Source: Klebsormidium nitens (taxonomy: Eukaryota > Streptophyta > Klebsormidiophyceae > Klebsormidiales > Klebsormidiaceae). Taken from it: a stretch of DNA of 64,000 bases. The translations under genes and the position numbers were made by a program. Each line of letters starts with the position of its first letter. Within the stretch, counting starts at the first letter, position 1. Where the stretch lies: contig DF237067.1 in assembly GCA_000708835.1 (NCBI GenBank), forward strand, positions 126,110-190,109. The letters run 5' to 3'. Below are positions 11,201 to 21,190 of the stretch, piece after piece. Below the pieces are notes generated by a model. That model ran no database searches. It saw only the letters and a program-made list of their open reading frames with translations, and had not been told where the DNA came from.

Positions 11201-14200
11201 TACCCTTATCCAAGGAAAAGTCGTGGCCATGCAAGATATACGAACCAACTGCCAAAGGTTCGAGCCAACCACAATAACAGGGAAGTGACGTCAGCTGTGG
11301 CAGGAGGCTGACCTGGGGTAGGCCCACATGATGAGCGGCAGCGGCCCGTCGCGCTTTGCATCGTAGCCGGGCGGCAGGTACAGCGTGCCCATCAAATCCA
11401 CGCCGTCGCTACGCTGGTATCGTATAATCTCCTTGGACAGACCTTTCAGCTGCAACCGACAAGGAAAGGTGTCTCCTGAAGCGCACTTTGAAGCTTGGAC
11501 GGGTGTTTGCTGGGGTTGACAGGAGGGGGCAAATGCAGTAGGGAATTTTCGCATCAGGGGAGAACCGGGGCGCTGAGATTGGTCCCTTCGGACTATGGAG
11601 TAGTGGCTTCCAGCTCGAGACAGGTTCCTTCAGATTGTGAAGTAGTGGCTTCCAACACAAGACAGAGAAGAACTTGTTTGCGAAGCTCAGGTAAGTCATC
11701 GCACTTCAAAAGTGAACCCCTGTCATCAAGGCAGGATGGAGTAGACCGTGAAACAGGCTCCACAACAGAGCGCACGAAGAGCGGGTCTTCCAAGTCGCGG
11801 AAGGCCCTTATCACGGACGGCCGGACTCAGCGACGCGGCAAGGGGTGCGCCACACCTGTGGGTAGGGGTGCGGAAAGTTCGTGATCTGCTGCCACGCGTC
11901 GGTTTTGACGGTCCAGAGGAAGTACTGAGGGGGCTCCGTCTGCGACTCCCGCGACATGAGGAAGCGCATCTCCTCCAGCTGGAACGGCTCCAGGTCGCCT
12001 AACTGCCGGCCCTCTACCAACTGCAAGGGGAAAAAAAGGGAATCACGCACCCCAAACCGCCGTTTCGAGACATCGTGTGGGCACCAACCAGATAGAGTCT
12101 TCGATTGTAGTACACGAATCCACTTCCAATCGTGGCATGCTTTTCTTTCGCAGTTGTAGAGCGACGAACAATACGTGGACGCAGCACCGTGCAACAGCCC
12201 CGGCTGCTTTGTAGTCCGATCGCCTTGCGCATCCAAACGCCTACAATCTGCTTCTCAGAGGACAAGACTCAGAGCGATTCCTCGATGCGAAGAACGCCGT
12301 CTGCTCCCTCGGGCTGCCTACCTCGGGCTGCTTGTCGGACATGAGCGCCACCACGCTCTCGAAGTACTCGTCCTTGCCGCACTGCCACACGCGCTCCGCC
12401 TCCTTCGTCTCCAGATCGAACAGGTCCAAAAACGGCCGATCACCATCCGGCGTGGCCCCTGTTCCCGAGAACAGTAACCGGGGGTGCGCTGCCTTGCCCC
12501 CCCGTACTTCGGCCAGCACGCCGCTGCCCAGGGCGGTCCGCCGGGAGAAGGGGCTGCCCGGGTCCGAGTAGACGTCCTCCCACGACCGGTCGAAGAGGAG
12601 GCGGGGCGAGGCCGAGGAGTCGCCCGGAGAAAAGATCTGCAGGGGGCGAGGGTGAGTCAACGCTTTGGAAGTCTGCTGAAGACCGCTCTGCGGCTCTGGG
12701 AGCGGTCAAAACTCAAGCAGCGGTTCGTTCAAATCCAAGAGATTTCGGTTCCAAACAACCAGCCTGTCCATCCAACCTCGCTTTCACCTTCGGATCGACT
12801 CTTCGGTTTCGTCGAGATACTGCTCAAACCACTTGACAGATTCTTGTCAGCAATTGTAAGCTCCAGGAAACTGAGAAAAGCCGCTCGAATAACGGTTTTT
12901 CCTTGTACGTGCAATCTAAACAGGTTGCTAAACGCAGATGGCAGAGTTCCCCGGCAAGAAACCATTTCATCATAGAAACAACCTCGATAAAGTCCCGCCT
13001 CTGGAGTGATCAGGCGAGCCTACGACGTGACATATGCGGCCGGCTCAAAGCTCCCTCGGCAGGACGACTTCTATGAAGACACACTGCCCGGGCGGTCTCC
13101 CCTATGCTCTCTCTCCCACGCTCTTCAACCTGTCCATCCCAGCTTTCCTCCAATATTTCCCCGTTCTCACCCATGTCCTCGTGTTGCGTGTCTTGTACCA
13201 GCTCTCGTACAGCAGTGCCTGGTCATCCCGCTGCCACTGGATCCCTCCGTATCGCTGCTCCGTCTTCGCCAGCACCGCGGGCTCGGACCCGTCGTCCTCT
13301 GCGGGCGCCGTGTACACGATGTCGCGGGGAGACGCCTCCACCTTTGCGTCGCCGCCGTCCTGCGTCTCGGCCTGCAGAGGACGGCAGCTGGGCGTCAGCG
13401 AACAGCAGGCTTCTTCTACGTATCGTTCTCGAAAGATTTCGTTCAACCCTGCTTCCGCCTGTCGTTCTCCAAGTGCCCGTTCTCAAAGACCTGGTCGACT
13501 GCAAAGAGTCGCTCGACTGGGACAGCATCCAGTGGTGGTCAGAGCCGGAAACAAAGCTGATTCTTCTGTACCTTTTCACATGTATTCGTCTCTTCGCAGG
13601 GACGACCTAGAGGAACAAGGCATAGTTTTGAACTCGAAGCGCTCAAGTGTTATCCCGACGATTCAGCCATCAACTACAGCCGTGGTTCCAATCACTCTTA
13701 AGAAAACTCTTACAAAAAGGCAATGGAGCGGTGGGAGTTGACGCCGCACAGGCCCTTGTCGACCCAGCTACATCGAAGCAATGTGACCTGGAGATCAGTG
13801 ATCCAGCAAGCGCGGTGGCCCGGGCACTCACCCAGTAGAGCGTGGCCGGCTTATCCTCCCGCCAGTTGATCCCTCGCCGGCCTTTCCTAACACTGTTGAA
13901 CGTAATCGGAATATCCTCCGCGAGTGGCAACCGCACGACGTCGCGCACTTTCTCGCCTGCCGCGCTCCCGCTCGCGCGCCACACTTCCACCGTGAGAGGG
14001 AACCGCCCGCAGGGGACCACATATGAGTACGGCCGCTCGACATAGGTTATGAGCATGAACTTGCCGTCGGGAGAAACATCGATGGAGGTGTAAAGGCGGG
14101 GAACGCCGATGGGTTGAATGTTGCCGGAAAGGTCGAGGACGTGGAGTTGGGAGGTGGCGTAGTAGTCGAAGAGGTCCTCGTCGTGGGTGTCTTTCAGGAG

Positions 14201-15980
14201 GTCGGGATATGTGCGGGCCTGGGACACCTGGACAGCGGGGAAGGAGCGAGTCACAACTTTTATATTCTGATTTCTCGTTTGAGTTTAAGTTAAGGAAAGC
14301 CAACAGATCGAGTCAGGTTCCAAAGTGGGAGACTCGTAACGAGACTCTGGATGGATGAATACACAGATGGACGTTTCCGCGTCATAAATCACAAGCAAGA
14401 CCTGGACAAGGAGTGGGATCGGGCCAGAGCTCCGACTCCCAATAGATTCGTCATTCTCAAATCAGCCGCTATTCTGTGCGAGCGAAACCAGTGGATCAAG
14501 CGAGTCTGTTGAAGCAGCGGAGTCAGTACAATACGACTGAAGGTAGATACATACATGATGCTTCCATTTGAAAAGCTCAGAACGGCAGAACGACAACTTG
14601 TCCTAATCACACAGACGGATCAAGGTGACAGAATCGATCTCAAGCACCACTTAAAGACATTGTCAATGCAAATGTTATCTAGGTGGCCGGCCAGAACCAA
14701 CCCAAAAGCTCCTTCAAAACCGCATATCTTTTAAGTAAGCGGAGAGCTACAAAAAGCTCCAGATCCATCCCGCCCGCAATGACACTGGTTGCATGCAGAT
14801 ATGTATTCCAGTTAAGCGCTTATGCAACAACACTCAGGCAGAATCGATCCCAATCGCTACGCTACAATATCAATCACACAAAGCAGAACAATATTTGATT
14901 CAGCTTATAGGCAACCTGATAGGAAGCAGGAAGAACGGAACTGACCTTGCCAGTCTCATTTGATTGGATGACGGGTCCCGAGGGCGCCAGCTTCCTTTTT
15001 GGTGGCGGGCCCCGGTTCGACGGGATGGTCGCAACAATCAACGTGTTGTCGTCCACCCATGAATACGACAAAAATACGGTATTCAGGACAGCTGTTGTAG
15101 GTGGTAGCAGCTCCCGCGCCTCGAGAGTGGTCAAATCCGCCACCCAGAGCGACAACCCGCTCCGCTCCTCGTTCCCCTCGCAGTCAATGTTGTTCGTCCT
15201 GATTGTGAAGCAGAAGTGGCGGCCGTCATCTGACCAACTCGTAAAGTTTATCTTTGCGCCTTCCGGGATCCCAGTGATCGGCCTTTCTTCCCCTCGAACT
15301 CCCTCTTCCGACACGTCGCAGATGGACATGCTTGTGTAGTATCCCATCCTGGACCGAGCGTTAATTTCCCCATCGATGCGAAACCCAGCCAACTTGAGCT
15401 CCGGTCTGGCAAGTTCCGAGATTGGAGTAAGAGAGGGCCTTTGAAGGAACAGAATCCTGTCTCTTTGGGGAGAGAATGAAAGCGCAGGGGTGGGTGGGGC
15501 GTCTACAATATCTGCAATTTCTTTCGGGGGCATCTTGTATCCGAGATCAGTGGCGTCGTCCTCTAAGGTGCCGTTCTCGCCTGGGGCACCGTTCGCAACA
15601 GCGGTGCCGTTTGAACTGCACCCGACCCCGCCAGAGTTTTCTGCAACTTTGCCTGGCGCCAACCAACTGAGTGCTCGATATGTCCGGGAGTACGCCCGGC
15701 TCGATGAGAGAGCATTGGAGCTTTGGCCTGCAGGAAAGAGGTGGCTCGCCATGCTTAAATTTTTCTGTTTCCTGACGCTGCTTGCATGCTGCGCATCTGA
15801 GGGCGATATTCTAGGCGTCTGCAGTACGGGGCTGAATCTTTTGGAGGGGAGCTGCAACCCAGCAGAGCGGACGCATGTGCAGCTGCTGCGGAGAGAGAAA
15901 CGAGAAGCAGCCAACACGGACATGGTGCCACCAAAGAGACCAACGGTCTGAGCGCTGCCAAAACCTGGCTTCCTCCTCAC
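8277..15980 (-). CDS. CGEP: Glutamyl endopeptidase, chloroplastic (prolyl oligopeptidase-type S9 serine peptidase)
   Basis: Plastid stromal serine peptidase that cleaves after glutamate and helps degrade peptides left by other proteases. Eleven exons: 15980-14946, 14227-13832, then about 13373-13178, 12636-12322, 12021-11857, 11452-11314, 10990-10825, 10463-10400, 9943-9796, 9375-9239 and 8572-8277, giving about 1,000 residues. The first exon carries a serine- and arginine-rich transit peptide; a second ATG (MSVLAASRFS) 19 codons in could also start it. A beta-propeller region follows (WDDNTLIVAT-like and YGGIQWQRDDQ segments). The alpha/beta-hydrolase domain has the nucleophile in GGHSYGAFM, the acid in LIHGEADNN and the histidine in LPHESHGY. 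These fit the Arabidopsis CGEP order closely. The tail after KYCVA is alanine- and glutamate-rich. It is divergent with the rsmD-like gene. Confidence 0.95.
10218..10251. repeat. Nested short palindrome in an endopeptidase intron
   Basis: CCCGCTT and AAGCGGG (10223-10237) form a 7-bp stem around one base. AGACGCC (10218-10224) and GGCGTCT (10245-10251) form an overlapping outer pair. Probably incidental intron structure. Confidence 0.35.
11583..11666. repeat. Imperfect 42-bp tandem duplication in an endopeptidase intron
   Basis: Two adjacent copies, 11583-11624 and 11625-11666, share the core AGTAGTGGCTTCCA and match at roughly four fifths of positions by eye. They lie in the intron between the fifth and sixth endopeptidase exons. 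Confidence 0.5.
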
Positions 15981-16227
15981 AACCTATATTAAAGAGCTGC
16001 ATCGCCATGACACAGATGACCCTGAGAAAGCTCTTTCCGAAAACCCCAATTAACCGAGCAACATGATCCGTGACAACACACTGACTCAGGCCAATGGTAA
16101 CAGTTTCCCGTCCCTGTCTTCAAGTGAACGGTAACGACTATCATGCGCCAAATGTGCGTGACTGTCCACTTGGAAGAAATTGTTGAAATTGAAGCTAGGT
16201 AGTTGAGCACCTATCCTGGGAGCCAAG
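15981..16227. promoter_or_regulatory. Short bidirectional promoter between CGEP and rsmD-like genes
   Basis: Only 247 bp separate the divergent start codons of two genes for plastid proteins, so they probably share a bidirectional promoter. A CCAAT pentamer at 16091-16095 is the only familiar element I see, and no TATA box is evident. Co-regulation is inference. Confidence 0.5.
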
Positions 16228-19200
16228 ATGGCGTCTTTGATGGCAGGAGTGCGCGTGCTGGAGCAGCCGTGCTTCTCAGGACGTACTGCTGAGTTGGGTT
16301 CGTCTTTCGCCTTGCAAAGCACACCTTTGTTAGAATCTTGGGATTCTTGTTTGACTACCACAACTCACGGGTTCCGAACGCCTGCACCTCAGTTGAGCTT
16401 GAGGAGATGTCGATTGGAAACACTAACTTGTTGCAGTAGAGAATATCCCAGTATTAGCACGTGGGCTTCTAGAGAACGTAGACCAGCAGGCACGCGGCAT
16501 GTGCGCTGCCAGGCAAAGCGGAAGGGTGAGAAAGTGGTGGTGTGGTTGTAGTCAGATGTCTGGAATTCAGTGCATCAAAGCATTTACTGGTGTGTGCTGC
16601 AGATTGCTGGTTTCATAAAGATACAACGTCGTCTATGATTGCTTTCCTGGATTGCGAGCTGAGGAGGGTCTGCATTGCATTACTTTTTCGCCGTCAACTT
16701 TTGGTCGCCGCATACTGATGCCCATGGAGTAAGAGTACTCTGCTGATGGTGCTCTGCAGTTTGTGACCTTGATCACAATTCTCTGCCCCAGGGTCAGGGT
16801 CTGGGAAGACACACGATGCTACAGACATAATCGATGAGGAGGTGCTGCTTGGCCCCAGCAAGGGCTGGACTCCTGGCTTCAAGGGGCTCCTCTTTGACCC
16901 CCTGGGCAAGCTCCGGGTGAGGAGCATAGCTGCAGTTCAGAGTGCTTTGGTCTTATGCTCCTCAACTGGTGGTACTTCCGCAATCTGGAACAAATTACTC
17001 CTGGACAACCAACGGGCAGTTTTGCGCTAAGAGCATTTCGACCACGTGCGCTCTAAGATGCTGATGAGTTGCACATTGGGACACGTCTCATATAGGACGA
17101 ACGGTGGACCAGAGTGGCCCTGCAAATATTAAAAGGATGCAAGTGCACACTGTTGAATGGGGCGGGGCCTTCTTTGCAGCTGAACCCCGACCTCATCACC
17201 CCTGACCTCCTCAATGACAACGTCGATGAGCTGGGGCCTGCGGACAGGGAGGCAATGCAGGCGCCGCCGGTGGAGCCAACAAAAAAGAAGAAGGAGAAGA
17301 AGAAGGCAAAGGAGGTCAAGAAGCCCCTCACCGTAGCAGTGAGTGAAGACATGATTGGGGCTTGCACCTTCTGCTCTCGCAGTCTGTCACGGCCCATTTG
17401 TAGTGATGTATCATCATAATAAGGCAGTTCTTGTTATGCTACCTCTATTCTCTCCCTTCTCCTGCCTTCTGGTCAGAAAGTTGCACACTCCACAGGATTC
17501 GTCCAGCCGAGCTTCCCCCTTGCCACTCTGTTTCCACTTCGTCCCCTTGTTGGCATCGAGCATACGAAAACAGCAGAACTTGGTCCATCCTGCACCGGCT
17601 TCGAATCTTCATCAAATACCGGGGCCCAATCCTGACAATGTTGTCCCATAGGTCCTTGTGGCCATATGAAAACTGTCACCAGAACCATTAGCCCTTGACA
17701 CGCAAGCCCTACTATTCCTAGGACCTGGAGTTGGCGGGCGTGCCAGTGAACGACCAGCTGCGGCAGATCTTGAAAGAGGAGAACCGGAGGGCCCACCGGC
17801 AGGCGGCGGAGGCAGACGGGAAGAAGGTCAAGGGGCCTCGGCCGCGGGGGTGGCAGATGCCAGCGCCAGACAACCGGGAAGTGCATAAGCTGCTCAAGGT
17901 AAGGGGCACTCATGCCGCAACAGGCTTCGCGCGCAGAGCGCCTCAGTTCGAAACAGGAGCTTTCTTGGGGCCGAACCGGAGCATCTTGCTCCAGATGATT
18001 GCTTTCCGAATGGGAGTGGCCCTGGTTTTCAGACATCGCAGCCGGCCAAGCGCAAGTTAAAAAGGGACGCCACTAAGTTTGAACGTGCTTCAACTGCGGC
18101 CTCGCTCCGGCTTGTAAGGCAAAGTTACCGGAGCTTGACGCTCTAATTGGGCCCCGGTTTGGGTTTGATTTAGAGCGCATGCCCCGTGTTGAGATACACT
18201 TTTGGTGCTGACCTTTTCTGCATGAAGCTTGCAACACTTCGAGAGTCATCTGATAATCGCATTGAGCTTTCGGTAGCAAGGAAAGCAGTCAAGTTCTGTG
18301 GTGGGTCGGTTCTGTGAAGCATCCGAGAGATCCGCGAGATGCACTGGCTGCCCTCCTTCATGCAGATTGTGGGGGGCCAGGCCAGCGGAAAGCGTCTGCT
18401 CTCGCCCGCGGACCGAGCAGTGCGGCCGATGATGGAGGTGGTGCGTGCGGCCGTGTTCAATATGCTCCAGGTACAGCCCTGCCTGGGAGTGGACGGCTTG
18501 CTGGAGGACCCCTTTGATGATGGCGTCTCTATACTTTTCTCTGGACAATGCATCCATCTAACGTCTGACGCGTAGTTGGTGTCTGTTATTCGTGTCCTCT
18601 GTCGTTGACGGCGTCCATTTGCCTGAGTTCCAAACTCCAGGCTTCATTGTACTCTGGTAACCAAAGAGTGACTTAACAGTCGAGTGACTTCAGATAGGCG
18701 CGCGGGGGACGGGTGGGGTTAGCTTGGTGGTTAGGGTGGGTTCGGGTGCTAAGCGGGTGATTATTCGGGTTAGGTGTTTTAGTTTGTCTGGTCGGGGTTC
18801 GTGAATCCTTAGTCATTCACCCTTTAAGTCACTCCTGAGTTACCAGTATCTTCATTGTTGGAAGGGTAGGCCCGTTTTGAAACAACCATAAAGTCGGCGT
18901 CCAGTCGCTGCTCGTCGGACGTCCTTGTTTGAGGCGGACGCCTCGTCCTGATCCAGCTCTTCCTGTCCGCAGTCCATGGTGGGCCTCCCTACGCTGGAGG
19001 GGCGGTGGCTGGACCTGTACAGTGGGACCGGCTCCGTTGGGCTGGAGGCGCTCAGCAGGGGCTGCGACAGCGTGAGTTGTCAATCGGCCTCGACCTTGTG
19101 GTTTTTCGAAGGAGGTGGTCTTAACATTATGCTGTGCCCGTACTTTGCCTGTAAAGTATGCGAAGGAGAATCCAACGATTGCTCTTTGATTCGGAGTTGT

Positions 19201-20463
19201 GCGCGTAGTTGGTCTTGAAGCAAATCCCGATGGAATACTTGGACTCCATCCTCTGGCCCGTCGCCGCTCTGTCTTTGCTGCCGCAGCTGTTGACCCCGTG
19301 AACGCGTTGCGCAGTGTCACTTTGTGGAGCTGGACCCATGGGTGGTGACCAACGTGCTGCAGCCCAACATCGACAACTGCGACTTTAACTCGGAGAGCAT
19401 CATCCACACGCAGAAGGTGGAGGCCTTCTTCGAACGAGCAGAGGAGCCAGGTGGGCCGCCCCACCATACCCGTCCACTGTCCTTCGTTGGTTTGTTAATC
19501 AGCTCGGTCACGACTACTGACATCAGATTGGCAGCTTTGAATTTCGGACGTGCGATTGGGTCGCTAGGTGCTTACTCCACAGTCTGTCAGAAAAGTGTCC
19601 GCTCACCTGGACAATACGGCAGGCCCGAAATTGTGGTGCCCATCGTTCTGCCAAGGAAAGAGACTCGCGGTGCAGGCCTCCGGCTAAGAGACGGCTGAAA
19701 TGAGCATTTCAGGAATCTTTACTTTCGTTTCTTGTAAATTAGCAACCAGATTCCCTCTTCGATTAGTTACCGAGTTTCTTGCGGACTGCCACAACGATCA
19801 ATTCAGATTTTCCAACCGTCCCGAACGCAGGTGCTATTTCGGGGGGTGCTTTCGACTTCATCAGCGTCACCCCACCTTACGAGGCCGTCAAGTACAGCGA
19901 CTTGATGACGACACTTGCCACCTCGCCCGTCGTAGGGCGCGACACTTTCATTGTGAGTCCGCTCTTTCCTGCGGCGCTTGCCTCAACAAGCACCGGAGAG
20001 TGGGTTGGGCGGGGATTCGCTTATGTTTTGCCTTGTTTCATTCTGAGCACGTACAGAGGCGAGCTCGTTTTGTGCAACCTGGGCCACTTCAAGATCGTGG
20101 AAGCATGTTTGACACAACGGATACTTCTTTTCTATGTGCAGATTGTTGAATATCCCTACAGGGACCGGGCCGTAATCACCGACCAGTGCGGCAACCTGTT
20201 TAAAGTGAGCACCGACCTTGTGCAAGTGATGCAATCAACTACTTTGCAATGCAACTTTCACCAGAGCAGTGCGGGTTGTGCAAATCTGCATGCTGTACAA
20301 CTTATGTTTGAGATCGACTATGGAAGCATGCGAATCCAAGACACTTCGTGTACTCCATGGAAAGATTGTGTTTGGCATTTCGCAGATTCGAGATCGTCGC
20401 TACGGCCGGACCAACCTAGCCATGTACGGCCCCGATTGGGCCAGGACAGAAAAGACTCCGTAG
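16228..20463 (+). CDS. rsmD: Plastid RsmD-type 16S rRNA (guanine-N2) methyltransferase
   Basis: S-adenosylmethionine-dependent methyltransferase matching bacterial RsmD, which methylates G966 of 16S rRNA. The plant version is expected to act on plastid rRNA. Ten exons agree in phase throughout: 16228-16525, 16792-16916, 17180-17338, 17722-17898, 18366-18470, 18973-19071, 19315-19450, 19831-19952, 20142-20204 and 20386-20463, giving 453 residues. Residues 1-99 look like a transit peptide and linker. Exon 3 has a lysine-rich stretch (TKKKKEKKKAKEVKK). The enzyme core starts at IVGGQASGKRL with RPMMEVVRAAVFNML. Then come motif I DLYSGTGSVGLEALSRG, motif II FVELDPWVV and the catalytic motif as TPPY, where bacterial RsmD has DPPY. 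The protein ends with YGRTNLAMY. The N-terminal half is longer than the bacterial enzyme of about 200 residues. Confidence 0.92.
18654..18847. mobile_element. Short inverted-repeat element with G-rich core in an rsmD intron
   Basis: The left arm (CTGGTAACCAAAGAGTGACT...) from 18654 and the complement of the right arm (CTGGTAACTCAGGAGTGACT...) ending at 18847 match at about three quarters of 36 positions. Between the arms lies a G/T-rich core at 18710-18800 with repeated GGGTT, GGTTAG and GGGTG runs. It has no coding capacity and sits in the intron between exons 5 and 6. It could be a MITE or an old fold-back insertion; no clear target-site duplication was seen. Confidence 0.45.
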
Positions 20464-21190
20464 AGACGCTATTTTGGACGTAAACTAGATCAAGGGTTGA
20501 AGGGGCAGTTACGGGATTGTGCGTTGATAGGGTTCATCTGAAACAGTCCAGGAAATATAGCAACTGGTTAGCACTCGGAAGATCCTTTTCGTTCAGCGCA
20601 CCTGCCATTCCACAGGTTCTCTGCCTTGCCATTGGCTTTTGAAAGTGACCGCTGATATCTGAGAACAACGGACGCAGCTACCCCGAAGTGCGGAGTGAAA
20701 GTTGATCGATGCGGTTTGCCTATGAATCAGCCCTTGCTCAGATTGTGCCCCGCAGCTGCATCATGCTCCTTAGAATGCTGTGTTACTGACATGCATAGGC
20801 TGACTAGCTTCGAAACCCCTTGATTCAGTAGCTTTCAATTGAACATTGTAGTCTAAGTTCCGACAAGATGGTTGTCAATTCCCCACCATGCACAATGCTC
20901 AGCGGGCATGCTGTATGTCAAAGCCCGCTTCGAAGTTTTTGTTGGACCGAACTCGGACTCGAGCGACGGTGAGTTGCTGAAACAGACTCTTGTCACGTCC
21001 GCACAACTTTTGCGCGGACCCATCCGACGGCTGGGGTTGCATCTGGTTGCATCACGAGTTGCTGCTGCCATGGCGGTGCAAGGGTGGGCAGTGGGCATAA
21101 ATGATCGACCTCAAACCTGCTCAAGGCATGAAGGGGCATGACAATCGCGAGTGAGTGATTGATCACGGCCGAAGGTGAGATTGCGACACA
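20464..21190. other. Intergenic region between rsmD and the NPF-motif gene
   Basis: About 730 bp of mixed composition with only short, featureless ORFs. It should contain the 3' end of the rsmD transcript and the promoter of the next gene; I could not identify elements. Confidence 0.4.

Noticed and set aside
13006-13741. Several long plus-strand ORFs
   Set aside because: They overlap the strongly conserved minus-strand CGEP exons and arise from GC-rich complementary sequence.
18710-18800. Interstitial telomere repeat
   Set aside because: The G-rich words are irregular and not a clean TTTAGGG array, and they sit inside an inverted-repeat unit within an intron.
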